From Bacteroidales bacterium (GTDB lineage: Bacteria > Bacteroidota > Bacteroidia > Bacteroidales > UBA4181), in assembly GCA_031275285.1 (NCBI GenBank), contig JAISOY010000189.1, positions 1-64,000 of the forward strand: 64,000 nucleotides of DNA, in the 5' to 3' direction. Shown here piece after piece: positions 1 through 9,024 of the stretch. The notes beneath the pieces are model-generated. The model did not search any database. It was not told the origin of the DNA and saw only the letters and a list, made by a program, of their open reading frames with translations. Made by a program: the position numbers and the translations under genes. Position 1 is the first letter of the stretch. Each line of letters starts with the position of its first letter.

Positions 1-1112
1 TTTACAACCATTTCATTTTGAGTGGCATATATGGTAAGCCCTGTCGTATGTGCATTAATTAAAATAGGAAAATCATGTGTTTGATCCGGGTCAATATAAG
101 CATAGCGGTGGGTATGGCCACACAACATGGCTGTAATACCTGCATTATCCAGGATAGGAAGAAATTTCTTTTTCACATCGAGAGGTCCATGCCAATCCGA
201 TCCAAGCGGAGGGATATGGATCACCACAATCCGGTATTTAGCTGTTTTGAATAATTCGTTTTCCAATTCTTTTTTCAACCACTCTTGCTGTTCCGTACGA
301 TAGGCATCAAACTGGGCAAGGCCGGAATATTCAATATCCGAATCCGGTTTATCTTCCCCGGCATCCAGGACAATAAAATGAACAGGTCCCTGACGGAATG
401 AATAATACAGTTTTCCGGTATTGGTAGGAAAATATTCAGGGAAATAGACACTGAATTTTCCGCGCGTTTCATGGTTTCCACGTGCAAAAAAAACAGGAAC
501 TTCGCTTGCAAAGAGCTTTACAGCATCATCCATGAAGCCGGAAAAAAACTGTTGTTCATCATTCATGGATGACACCATATCTCCATTCAATATCACCATA
601 TCAGTTTTCCCGTACTTAACGTCTTTTGTCAATGCCTGCAGGTCATCTACACGACTGTGTATATCATTGATCACAACAAAAGATATATCTTGCTTGTTAT
701 GATCGAGCGTTGTAAAACAAAACGGCTTGCGTGAATAAACGTTCGAAGAGACGACATTGCCGTATAGTACCTTGTGTTGTCCTTCATAACTCAATACTTC
801 TTTCGAAAATATGCGGTAACGGTATTCAGTTCCTTTTTCCAACCCGGAAATGGTTATTTTGTGTAATTGTCCCACTACACGGTTACCATTACTTGTCTGA
901 TAATATGGAGAACGTTCTTCCGAATAAAAACTTTCACTTCCCGAAGGTGCCAGCTCAACCCATGATACAGCATTTTTATCAGTAGTCCATACAATCGTGA
1001 CCTCATTTTCCCCAACGGCCTGCAGGTAAGGACCATGAGTGATCTTTATACCTTGGGAAATAGCTGATATAGGAAGGACTACGAAAAGAATAATAAGAAA
1101 ACTATTTTTCAT
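1..1112 (-). CDS. purple acid phosphatase-like metallophosphoesterase, 3' end outside window
   Basis: The minus strand reads from an ATG at 1112 to the window edge without a stop, so the C-terminus is missing. The first 19 or so residues form a signal peptide ending SAISQ. A fibronectin/purple-acid-phosphatase N-terminal domain follows (VTIVWTTDKNAVSWVEL), then a calcineurin-like domain with all its metal motifs: NDIH, GDMV, GNHE, VIHIPP and CGHTH. The family hydrolyses phosphate esters at a dinuclear metal centre. The signal peptide implies a periplasmic or surface enzyme. The substrate cannot be told from sequence. It is upstream of nothing obviously related; the next gene toward higher coordinates is a separate peptidase on the same strand. 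Confidence 0.88.
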   Translation of the reverse strand, partial: MKNSFLIILFVVLPISAISQGIKITHGPYLQAVGENEVTIVWTTDKNAVSWVELAPSGSESFYSEERSPYYQTSNGNRVVGQLHKITISGLEKGTEYRYRIFSKEVLSYEGQHKVLYGNVVSSNVYSRKPFCFTTLDHNKQDISFVVINDIHSRVDDLQALTKDVKYGKTDMVILNGDMVSSMNDEQQFFSGFMDDAVKLFASEVPVFFARGNHETRGKFSVYFPEYFPTNTGKLYYSFRQGPVHFIVLDAGEDKPDSDIEYSGLAQFDAYRTEQQEWLKKELENELFKTAKYRIVVIHIPPLGSDWHGPLDVKKKFLPILDNAGITAMLCGHTHRYAYIDPDQTHDFPILINAHTTGLTIYATQNEMVV

Positions 1113-1181
1113 CTGTTAAAATTTTTAAAGTCGGATGTATTTTCACATCCAGATCTATTCATTAGTTGATTTTAAAGTATC

Positions 1182-2327
1182 TTATTTTAAAGATAACAAC
1201 CGGTCGGTAAATCTGCTTTGGAACACTTCATAAAAAAGACTTTCCAATCCGGATGACAAACCAATATTTTTGGCCTCTTCAACGACAACTCCCGATTCGT
1301 AAGCAATTTTATTGATATTTCCGTAAGTATCCATGTAATACCAGTTTCCTTGTTGTAACCTGTCATCCCAATGACCATACAGCTTTAACTGCCAGTTCTG
1401 ATAAGGATTCTGCTGATCTTCTTTTTTTTCTAGTAATTTCTTATCAATACCACATACCCAATTGGTAATCAAATCCAGACTCCCTACTGTTTTGTCACCC
1501 CTAAATCCTTTGATATCGTCTTTGGAAATCATTTCAAGATATTTGTCAAGCAAAGTACCTGCAATCGGTATATAGCTCCAATGCCATTTTTCTTCACAAT
1601 ATCCAACCGGCCTGTTCTCATCCTGAATCGTATAGGGTTGGTAAAAGCCATATAAATGAGCATTTTCTTTCAACCAATTATATACCATTTGTCCCTTTTC
1701 TGTCTCAAAATATTCAGTTTTGATACTGTTTAAATCGATATCCGTTCCCCAATGATGACGTGATGTCCCTGGCATAGACCTGTATTTCAGAACATGTTTG
1801 GCTCTTTCCAGATCATCACTGAACTTTTCTATATTTTCCTGGTTATTAAATTTTAACTCCCACTCGCATACCTGATCAACAAAAGATCGATGGCCTGATG
1901 TGATTAACAACTGTATCCCATCTTCCTGGGCAGCCTCAAACATTTTAATAAAAGATGCATAAACAGGACGTAAAAGATATATGTTTCGCTCCGTATGAAG
2001 CGTTGTTACCTTTATAAACATGGAATCTTTTGCAGGTCTTATTTTTCCCAATAAAAATTCTTTGGTGACACTATCGTTAAAAAAAGACAGAAACTTTTCT
2101 TCATCCGGATTTTGTTCTTTTTGATGAACAAACAAATTCTTTACTTTCTTAAAAAGAAAAGAAGCAGAAAAAGAATTCCGATCAGGTAATACCTGTGCAT
2201 TTTTTTCCGTTAAAGATAAATGTGGCGCCTTTGTATTTTGGAAGTACCGTACCTTAATAACCACTCCGGAAATGACAATGACTAACGCAAAAACTACAAA
2301 ACATAAAAAAAACAAATCCCTCTTCAT
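1182..2327 (-). CDS. VanY-like D-alanyl-D-alanine carboxypeptidase (peptidase M15)
   Basis: A 381-residue protein with one N-terminal membrane anchor (residues 4-24), a lysine-rich linker of about 70 residues and a C-terminal M15B domain. The zinc and catalytic signature is present: S189-R-H191-H-W-G-T-D-I-D198, then E246-K-W-H249. These residues bind zinc and activate water for trimming the terminal D-Ala of peptidoglycan stems. The anchor places the domain in the periplasm. The protein runs about 120 residues past the core, so it is longer than minimal VanY. No resistance genes (VanH/A/X) lie nearby, so wall remodelling is more likely than glycopeptide resistance. Confidence 0.85.
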   Translation of the reverse strand: MKRDLFFLCFVVFALVIVISGVVIKVRYFQNTKAPHLSLTEKNAQVLPDRNSFSASFLFKKVKNLFVHQKEQNPDEEKFLSFFNDSVTKEFLLGKIRPAKDSMFIKVTTLHTERNIYLLRPVYASFIKMFEAAQEDGIQLLITSGHRSFVDQVCEWELKFNNQENIEKFSDDLERAKHVLKYRSMPGTSRHHWGTDIDLNSIKTEYFETEKGQMVYNWLKENAHLYGFYQPYTIQDENRPVGYCEEKWHWSYIPIAGTLLDKYLEMISKDDIKGFRGDKTVGSLDLITNWVCGIDKKLLEKKEDQQNPYQNWQLKLYGHWDDRLQQGNWYYMDTYGNINKIAYESGVVVEEAKNIGLSSGLESLFYEVFQSRFTDRLLSLK

Positions 2328-2501
2328 AACACAAGACCCGAAAACATAAGTTGAACTTATATCCTCAAAGTAACAGAATTTTAAATAAAAAAAATACGAT
2401 TTTTTACATCCCTACTGAAATACAATATTCACCATTTTTTGTGACATAAACAAATGAAAACTTCAAAAATGAAGAAGCAAAAAGTTAAAAAAAGCTAAAA
2501 A

Positions 2502-3221
2502 CTATTTCCTGTGATTGATACCGGCCTTTCTTGCTTGTGAATGCTGAAGATGACGTTTTATATGATACAATGATCCGTCTTTCACAAGTTTTGATCCGGT
2601 CTGTTTGAACCAAAAAGAAATATCATGCTCCAAGCACAATTGCCGGATCTCCATTACCCAATCAAAGTCACATATCCGGGCTTCATTTCCCGATTCGCCC
2701 CCTACCACCACCTGTTCTATCCAGGGGCCAATATGAGGTCTTAAATTGATCCTTTCAAGGATAGGTTCACAGATGATTATTTTATGTTTTATGGGAGCTG
2801 TAACATACAGTGGAAGCCTGTAGTCTGCCATAGCCTGGTTCTCAACAGTACAGCAAATTGTTACATGCTCATAACCGGTTTCCCAATCTGCCGGTAATTC
2901 AACATGGAGACGATCGATCCGCTTGGTAATCATTGTAAATTTCAAGTCATTACGTTCCCGGATCATCTGCCATGCTTCTTTCCTCCACTGATCTGCATCC
3001 TCCACAAAAAAATCGGAAGTAAAACAGGTAAATACCTCTGTCCCTGATGTCAGCTTATAATCTCCGTTTTTCTTTTTCCTGACAGGCAAATCAAAATTCT
3101 TGGTCTGGGTAACTATGCGACTATCGATCCCCAGTTTCTGGTCTCCACGATAAACATAGCAATGTTTGCATCCTGCACTCAATTTATGGCAACCGTGCCA
3201 TGGATTCCAGATAGAGGCCAT
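2502..3221 (-). CDS. DUF5131 / phage Gp37-Gp68 family protein
   Basis: A 239-residue protein that begins SIWNPWHGCHKLSAGCKHCY. The three cysteines (C11, C18, C21; spacing CX6CX2C) and the conserved central VVGGESG motif identify the DUF5131 (phage Gp37/Gp68) family. The cysteine triad resembles a radical-SAM-type Fe-S ligand set with unusual spacing. Members occur in phages and in many bacterial chromosomes, and no reaction is established to my knowledge. There are no phage genes around it here; it stands alone between a wall peptidase and an exported hydrolase. Confidence 0.8.
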   Translation of the reverse strand: MASIWNPWHGCHKLSAGCKHCYVYRGDQKLGIDSRIVTQTKNFDLPVRKKKNGDYKLTSGTEVFTCFTSDFFVEDADQWRKEAWQMIRERNDLKFTMITKRIDRLHVELPADWETGYEHVTICCTVENQAMADYRLPLYVTAPIKHKIIICEPILERINLRPHIGPWIEQVVVGGESGNEARICDFDWVMEIRQLCLEHDISFWFKQTGSKLVKDGSLYHIKRHLQHSQARKAGINHRK

Positions 3222-3261
3222 TTATTACATCCAATTAATTACAAAATGACTTAGACTTTAT

Positions 3262-4263
3262 CTATTTCTTTCCCATATCGAACTCCACCATGATCGGAAG
3301 ATGATCCGACGGGTGCCAGAAGTTACTGAGTCCTTTTGAGTCACGGACAGGAGTAGTATATTCGTCCAGTAGCACGTTGGCCAGCACTATGCGGTCATAA
3401 AGCGGAACAGTGCAATAGACGAAGTCGATACGCGCTTTCCCATGGGTGGTGGTTTTGAACTCGCCTGGATACTTATCTGCAATAATATCCAAATAAGGTG
3501 TATTCTGCTTTATATAGTCATGAACCAGCAATCGGGTGTCGTTTTCCGGGTATTTATAGAACCAGTTGTCATGGCGCGAACGGGCATTAAAATCGCCTGC
3601 CATGAACCACATCTGATCTGCACTGGCGGAAACTGTCCCAATGGTATGTTTACAGATATATTCCATCTCCATACGACGGTAATGGTCACCTCCATTTCCG
3701 GCAATACTTGCATCCTTATCCTCCGCTCCATAAGCAAACCTCTGGGGCCACAAGTGCAGGCTCACCAGGTTGAGCATATGTCCGTTCACCTTGATACGGG
3801 CCCATCCTGCGCCGTGGGTGACGACACTGTCCGGTTCGGTACCTACGATGCGTTCGATATTCTCGATGGGATATTTAGACGTGATTACCTGCGGATAACT
3901 ATCGCGGTGTCCGCCCGTGTAGCAATACTGATGTCCGTAACGTGCCGCCAATTCACCCCAACCATCGACTAGATAACGATCCTTGTTCGGCATCCTGTCG
4001 GCTGTTCCGGATAAGAAAATAGACTGGGCCTCGCACCAAATACAGATGTCGGGTTGCTGTTCGCTGACCCATTTCACAAAAGCATCATAGTTATCATCTT
4101 GCCCTGACCACATACCATTCTGGATATTCCAGAACACTATACGCAGGCTGTTTGAGGAAGAACTGCCCGAGCATGATGAAAGGTTTACTGTAAGTATAAT
4201 GACACATATGGCAGACAGGTTCTGCAGACAGATGATGCTTCTTTTCAAAATTGCAGTTTTCAT
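3262..4263 (-). CDS. endonuclease/exonuclease/phosphatase-fold lipoprotein
   Basis: A 333-residue protein with a long N-region, a hydrophobic core and an SPII lipobox, LSSC at C31, followed by a serine-rich tether. The mature part has the EEP fold motifs: FWNIQNG (N46), CEAQS (E78), GDFNAR and a C-terminal HPSDHLPI (D320, H321). The family cleaves phosphodiesters or phosphomonoesters with Mg2+. Export to the envelope suggests scavenging of nucleic acid, inositol phosphate or phospholipid head groups rather than DNA repair; this is inference. No neighbour narrows the substrate. Confidence 0.85.
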   Translation of the reverse strand: MKTAILKRSIICLQNLSAICVIILTVNLSSCSGSSSSNSLRIVFWNIQNGMWSGQDDNYDAFVKWVSEQQPDICIWCEAQSIFLSGTADRMPNKDRYLVDGWGELAARYGHQYCYTGGHRDSYPQVITSKYPIENIERIVGTEPDSVVTHGAGWARIKVNGHMLNLVSLHLWPQRFAYGAEDKDASIAGNGGDHYRRMEMEYICKHTIGTVSASADQMWFMAGDFNARSRHDNWFYKYPENDTRLLVHDYIKQNTPYLDIIADKYPGEFKTTTHGKARIDFVYCTVPLYDRIVLANVLLDEYTTPVRDSKGLSNFWHPSDHLPIMVEFDMGKK

Positions 4264-4395
4264 TACAGACTTAAGAAATTTATGCTTTTAACCCTATCAA
4301 AGGTATACCATTTTTGTTATCACACAAACAAAAATATCTCTTTGATTTATTGAGATGCTTTGGAATTTTCACTCTCACATTGTTACAGATACAAA

Positions 4396-4422
4396 AAAAT
4401 GCCGGATACTGTCCGGCATTTT
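4396..4422 (-). terminator. rho-independent terminator after the HdeD-like gene
   Basis: Arms AAAATGCCGGA (4396-4406) and TCCGGCATTTT (4412-4422) are perfectly complementary around a 5-nt loop. On the minus strand the stem is followed by a run of T. It lies 20 bp past the stop codon of the HdeD-like gene. Confidence 0.85.
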
Positions 4423-4441
4423 CATTTCAATTATAATATCA

Positions 4442-5029
4442 TTATTTGTGATGGGTTATTTTTTCCACATCCTTATGTAAAGATCTTAATTTAATGGAGA
4501 GATATATCCTGAAGATCCCATAAGAAATAAAGGCTACAGAAACAAAAGCTACAATGAATACGCCGCCAAACATCGGACTGATCAGGAAGAAGAATGAAAA
4601 GATAATGCTTAAAATGGCAAAGGCCAACAGCCATCCCCAGCCTTTAACGCCAAAACGCTGCAATTGGACCGAATCACCTATCGCCCATATAGAACGGAAC
4701 AATATCCAAAAACCTACAAAATAGATCAGGATAGTAGTGATTAATGGTAATGGAAGCGCCAGAAGTAAAATACCGAACAACAGGTCAATAATTCCGCTAG
4801 CCAGCGTCCAGCCCCATCCGCTATGAATCTCCCTATTCGATATGGCAAATACAATTTCAAGAATACCACTGATAAAAAAAGCGAATATGAAAACATAAGT
4901 CAGGGCTACCAACGTAACATCCGGTGTGGCGATACTCCAGATACCCAATATCAATGCTAAAATACCGACCAGTAAGGAAACCCACCAGTATTTTACAGCT
5001 TGTTTCACTGAATGAATAAGATTTTCCAT
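4442..5029 (-). CDS. HdeD-like (DUF308) membrane protein
   Basis: A 195-residue protein made of six hydrophobic helices in three pairs, the DUF308 repeat pattern of HdeD-type acid-resistance membrane proteins (for example GIWSIATPDVTL and GIIDLLFGILLLALPLPL). It is inner-membrane. In enterobacteria HdeD is linked to acid tolerance; in Bacteroidota the role is untested. It has its own terminator and appears monocistronic. Confidence 0.85.
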   Translation of the reverse strand: MENLIHSVKQAVKYWWVSLLVGILALILGIWSIATPDVTLVALTYVFIFAFFISGILEIVFAISNREIHSGWGWTLASGIIDLLFGILLLALPLPLITTILIYFVGFWILFRSIWAIGDSVQLQRFGVKGWGWLLAFAILSIIFSFFFLISPMFGGVFIVAFVSVAFISYGIFRIYLSIKLRSLHKDVEKITHHK

Positions 5030-5389
5030 GATAAAAAATTTTAGTTAATTTATGATTAATTATACTGTGTTAAATTATTCTATGGCAAATATAACAATTT
5101 ATCTGTGTAAAGGTTTATAAAATGATTAGAACCTACTATTAATGATACTAATTCCGACAATACTAAAAACCAATCTTTTAAAAATTATAAAACAAAAATC
5201 CTGATGTTTGTTTCATCCAAAAAGGCATCGGAAAAGGTACGCTCATAATGAAATGTTATACCAAAACCTTCTTTTGATGTAATATTGATCTGTTGTTTAT
5301 ATCCAATATAAAAACCTCCTATGGATTTTTTTTGAACCGTTAATGATCTCTTTTCACCCGACCGTAAATCAGTATGCCTGATCAAATCT

Positions 5390-5417
5390 TTTGTGGAGCC
5401 TGAACAGGCTCCACAAA
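5390..5417. terminator. strong 13-bp perfect hairpin downstream of the efflux operon
   Basis: TTTGTGGAGCCTG (5390-5402) and CAGGCTCCACAAA (5405-5417) are perfect complements around AA. It lies about 85 bp past the stop of the last efflux gene (5501). It lacks a long T-run, so it could be a terminator, an mRNA-stabilising hairpin or a DNA-binding palindrome. A 78-codon reading frame (5185-5421, minus) starts inside it and I do not consider that frame a gene. Confidence 0.6.
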
Positions 5418-5500
5418 CCATAACCTACATGCATAAAATAACACGAAAAATACCTGTCTTTTTCAAGAACGATTCAAGTCCACAATGATTAGAAAGGCTA

Positions 5501-6703
5501 TTAATCAGCAATATTATGGGCCACCTTAAATTTTTCTGTACGAATAATTTGCTTACGATACAGCAAGAATGCCGTAATAAAATAAACAACAGCCTGAATG
5601 GATAGGATCAAGTATTCCATGCGAACCTGGGACAGATCAGCCCCCATTGAATTGATTTTTACGAAACCCTGCACACCATGAGTAGATGGAAAGATGAATG
5701 ATAAAAGGCGCCAGAAAAAAGGCATCTGATCTATTGGCCACGCAACACCCGATAAAAACAACAGGGGAACGGAAAGAAACAATAAAATTAAGATCGGTGT
5801 TTCCCGGTCACGGAAAAACACAGATATTGTCATCGCAAAGAAAATGGTAGCCAGCAGAAATGGCAGGAAAAAGAGGTATAGATCTAAAGGCCTTCCGATG
5901 TGCGGCAGTCCGAACCAACGGGGTACAATCATCAATACATAAAATACCAATACAATATAAATGGAAAAATAAGCCAATGCCTTTCCTCCGACAATACGCA
6001 GTGTCCCATGGTATCGTTCACTCATTGGGATAAGCAACCGGAAACCATTTTTTTCCCGGTTGATACCAGCAAGGATGCAAATACCCAATAATAATGTCTG
6101 ATGAATGACCAACAGCAATACAGCAGGGATCAGGAAACCCGCATAACCGCCACCTATGTTGTATAAGGGAATAAAATAAGAGGAAATAGGTGTAACGGTA
6201 GCCATAGCCTCTGTTTCTGTAGCTCCTGCAGCCATGAGCCTTTTTGCCTGAATCCCCCCTCCCATTGTCTGGCTTACATAATTATTTGCTGCCAGTAATG
6301 CTTTATAATACAAGAAACTGCTCATATCTGCATATACAGAAACTGTAGTTTGTTGCTGCCGCATAATATCATCGCCAAATTTAGAAGGCACCAAGACAAC
6401 TCCATGGATCTTCTTATCTTCCAGAAGATGCTTGGCTTCAGTCATTGAAGCACAACGATGTGTGACAGCTGTTTCCTGGGTAGCATCCAGCATACGGATA
6501 AATTCCCGGCTTTGTGCGCTATGGTCCATATCGACAACAGCAACAGGCATATCATGTATATTTTCATTGTTGTATATCCAACTGTATATCAAAGGATATA
6601 TCAATGTTCCGGCAAAAAACAACACGATCACCGTAGCATCGGAAAAAATATGACGGAGCTCATCCCGATAGACCAGGAACAAATCAAAAATTGCACGCTT
6701 CAT
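5501..6703 (-). CDS. ABC-2 type efflux permease (YbhR/YhhJ type), second of pair
   Basis: I start this at the ATG at 6703 (MKRAIFDLF), giving 400 residues; the upstream stop and this start share ATGA, a 4-bp overlap typical of coupled genes. One N-terminal helix precedes a large periplasmic loop containing MPVAVVDMDHSAQSREFIRML, then five C-terminal helices: the ABC2_membrane_3 layout. It pairs with the next permease as a half-transporter. With the HlyD-type adaptor and TolC-like channel it should form a tripartite exporter. No ATPase subunit is encoded in this operon, so the pair must borrow one or the ATPase gene lies elsewhere. Confidence 0.9.
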   Translation of the reverse strand: MKRAIFDLFLVYRDELRHIFSDATVIVLFFAGTLIYPLIYSWIYNNENIHDMPVAVVDMDHSAQSREFIRMLDATQETAVTHRCASMTEAKHLLEDKKIHGVVLVPSKFGDDIMRQQQTTVSVYADMSSFLYYKALLAANNYVSQTMGGGIQAKRLMAAGATETEAMATVTPISSYFIPLYNIGGGYAGFLIPAVLLLVIHQTLLLGICILAGINREKNGFRLLIPMSERYHGTLRIVGGKALAYFSIYIVLVFYVLMIVPRWFGLPHIGRPLDLYLFFLPFLLATIFFAMTISVFFRDRETPILILLFLSVPLLFLSGVAWPIDQMPFFWRLLSFIFPSTHGVQGFVKINSMGADLSQVRMEYLILSIQAVVYFITAFLLYRKQIIRTEKFKVAHNIAD

Positions 6704-7956
6704 GATATGGATGATGTATGATGATGAACTAAATCTTCTACATTGTCGGGCTTCACAATACACTCTGATGTTAAAACGAATCTCTTCAACCGATGATATA
6801 ATGCCAACGGGAAAATCAAGAAAACAAGCAATGTGGCAAAATAAGGCAGTGTTTGTACAACAGGTAATCCCCGTATGGCCAGATCTACGTATATGTGAAA
6901 ATAATGACGTATAGGAAATAAATAAGAGAACCCTTGTAATGGAGCATCCATGATCTCTATCGGGAAAGTCAATCCGGATAAAGAAATTCCAAGAACCCCA
7001 TAAACTCCGGCTATGGTAAGTGCTACCCTGAAATCAAACAATAACGAGAGTATGAATAGTGCCATAGATTGATAAGCAATGACCAGTAATATTACAGCCA
7101 CCAGAATAGCGAAAAAATTACCCTCATAGGTAAAATGAAGATACTTGAAAAATAAGGTATTCCCAAAGACCGTCACCAGTGAAAACAATATGGTATAAGG
7201 TAATAATTTGCCTATCAGGGCGGTAAAAAACGATCCGTTGGCTGCTGCCAGCCAATCACAGATAGTACCATGCTTTATTTCATGCCCGACAATAAAAACC
7301 GTGATCAACAGGATCAGTATTTGTACCAATCCGTGAGACAGTATAGTGGACAAATACATGGAATAATTGGTCCAGGGATTACCCAAAGCATGAAAATCCA
7401 GTGCGATAGGCTGAACATTAGCCATAATGGTTTGCATGGGTTCTCCTTTTTGGGTACGTATACCTACATTGACTGCTGCCGAGGATAAAGCAGTGATGGT
7501 GGAAAAATCACGCATCAGCAATGATCCGGTAATCAGGTAACTATTATTGGTATAAAAAACGATCTGCGGTTGTTTTCCCGACATAGCATCGATTTGCAGG
7601 TTCGAAGGTAATACGATGAATCCGAGTATATCGCCTTTCTGCATGGCGCTTTTTCCTTCATGGAAGCTGGTCAGATGAGCCACGACCCTGGTTTGTGGCG
7701 AAGCATCCAGATTACGGGTAAAAGTTCGGGATAGATTACTGTTATCCATATCAACCACAGCCACAGGTAATTCTTTAGGCATTCCTTCCGACATCATCGA
7801 AGCAAAGAACACATAACAAAATAAAGGCATGATCAGGGTAACGATCAGGTATATCGGACGGCTGAGCATCCTGCTGCATTCGCGTCTGATGACCTTCATC
7901 AAAGGTTTATCCTGCTTTCGGGACGGTTGATTATCTAGTGAAGAATGATCCATCAA
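6700..7956 (-). CDS. ABC-2 type efflux permease, first of pair
   Basis: A 418-residue paralogue of the following permease with the same layout: a cytoplasmic N-terminus, one helix (about residues 35-55), a periplasmic loop with LPVAVVDMDNSNLSRTF, and five C-terminal helices. The shared AVVDMDxS block shows that the two permeases arose by duplication. It is translated upstream of its partner with a 4-bp overlap. The first two codons are both ATG, and a later Met at the start of the basic MKVIRREC segment is also possible. Confidence 0.9.
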   Translation of the reverse strand: MMDHSSLDNQPSRKQDKPLMKVIRRECSRMLSRPIYLIVTLIMPLFCYVFFASMMSEGMPKELPVAVVDMDNSNLSRTFTRNLDASPQTRVVAHLTSFHEGKSAMQKGDILGFIVLPSNLQIDAMSGKQPQIVFYTNNSYLITGSLLMRDFSTITALSSAAVNVGIRTQKGEPMQTIMANVQPIALDFHALGNPWTNYSMYLSTILSHGLVQILILLITVFIVGHEIKHGTICDWLAAANGSFFTALIGKLLPYTILFSLVTVFGNTLFFKYLHFTYEGNFFAILVAVILLVIAYQSMALFILSLLFDFRVALTIAGVYGVLGISLSGLTFPIEIMDAPLQGFSYLFPIRHYFHIYVDLAIRGLPVVQTLPYFATLLVFLIFPLALYHRLKRFVLTSECIVKPDNVEDLVHHHTSSIS

Positions 7957-7995
7957 TGATGCTTTAAAGATAGAGAATTGTATACCGGTTCCGGT

Positions 7996-8988
7996 TTATT
8001 TGCTGTTTGATTTGTATTTTAAAAGTGCGGACATCCCCGGACGTAGTCCTTCTATTTTTTGTGTAGGTTGAGCCCTCACTTCAAAAGTTTTGGCATCAAA
8101 CTCACCGGTTACCTTGGTTGCTTTCCAGGTAGCATAAGTTCCCAGTGCTTTGATATAATTTACCTTAGCGGTAACTTCCTGATTACCTAAAGCCGGAATG
8201 TTTATTTTCAGCTCTTTACCCATTTCAATACCTTGCAGAAGGTCTTCACGGATATTGAAAGTGATCCACATATCATTGAGGTCAGCAATGCTCATTAACG
8301 GGGATCCGGTACCGACCAGTTCGCCGACATTGGGGTAGACTTCAGTGATTTCCCCGGACAAAGGAGCGGTAAGCGTGGTTTCTTTCACATAAGATTTTAC
8401 TTCATCTACAGCACCTTTTGCCTGGTTGACCAGTGCCATTGCAGCTTGTTTGTCTTCTGCCTGAGCACCATTCATGGCCATATCATATTGTGATTTTGCA
8501 GCTTTGGCGGTAGCCACGGCAGCTTTGTATTGAGCTTCGGCCTCATCCCGTTGCTGGGCTGTGACTACTTCTTTGTCATAAAGTGCTTTTATACGATCAT
8601 AGGTTTTCTTCGCAATGTCAACTCCGGCTTCCGCTTTCTGCCACATTTCATAAGCAGAAGCGATCTGTTCACTGCGTGTTCCCCGTATGGCTTTCTGATT
8701 TTGTGCTTCGGCAGCAGCAACAGCAGCCTGGGCCTGTTCCATTTTAGCTGCTACTTCCGGACTATCCAGCAATAACAAGGTATCTCCTTTATTAACCTGA
8801 CTGCCCTCCTTTACATAAAGTTCGCTGATCCGTCCCGGTACTTTTCCCGACACTCTTACTTCGGTTACTTCCACTTCACCCTGTAAAACTAGCGGTCCGG
8901 GACGTAAAGCAATCCATCCTATGATAAACAGTGCGGCGATCAATACGATCAGGCCTATAAATCCGACTAAAAGATTGTACTTTTTCAT
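7996..8988 (-). CDS. HlyD-family periplasmic adaptor (membrane fusion protein)
   Basis: A 330-residue protein with an N-terminal membrane anchor (about residues 8-28), a split lipoyl/barrel-sandwich domain (VRVSGKVPGRISELYVKEGS and later LTAPLSGEITEVYPNVGE) and a central alanine-rich alpha-hairpin (about residues 75-200). This is the adaptor that links inner-membrane permeases to the TolC channel. It sits 36 bp after the TolC gene and 40 bp before the permeases, in operon order. Confidence 0.93.
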   Translation of the reverse strand: MKKYNLLVGFIGLIVLIAALFIIGWIALRPGPLVLQGEVEVTEVRVSGKVPGRISELYVKEGSQVNKGDTLLLLDSPEVAAKMEQAQAAVAAAEAQNQKAIRGTRSEQIASAYEMWQKAEAGVDIAKKTYDRIKALYDKEVVTAQQRDEAEAQYKAAVATAKAAKSQYDMAMNGAQAEDKQAAMALVNQAKGAVDEVKSYVKETTLTAPLSGEITEVYPNVGELVGTGSPLMSIADLNDMWITFNIREDLLQGIEMGKELKINIPALGNQEVTAKVNYIKALGTYATWKATKVTGEFDAKTFEVRAQPTQKIEGLRPGMSALLKYKSNSK

Positions 8989-9024
8989 ATTGTTTTCTAT
9001 TTGATATTTTTTCCGACGTGAATG

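Noticed and set aside
3442-3972. 176-codon frame antisense to the EEP-fold lipoprotein
   Set aside because: It mirrors the coding sequence and carries no family motif.
5185-5421. 78-codon frame on the minus strand between the efflux operon and the HdeD-like gene
   Set aside because: Its start lies inside a perfect hairpin, it is short, and it has no recognisable domain; part of the tail resembles a beta-barrel end, so it is at best a remnant.
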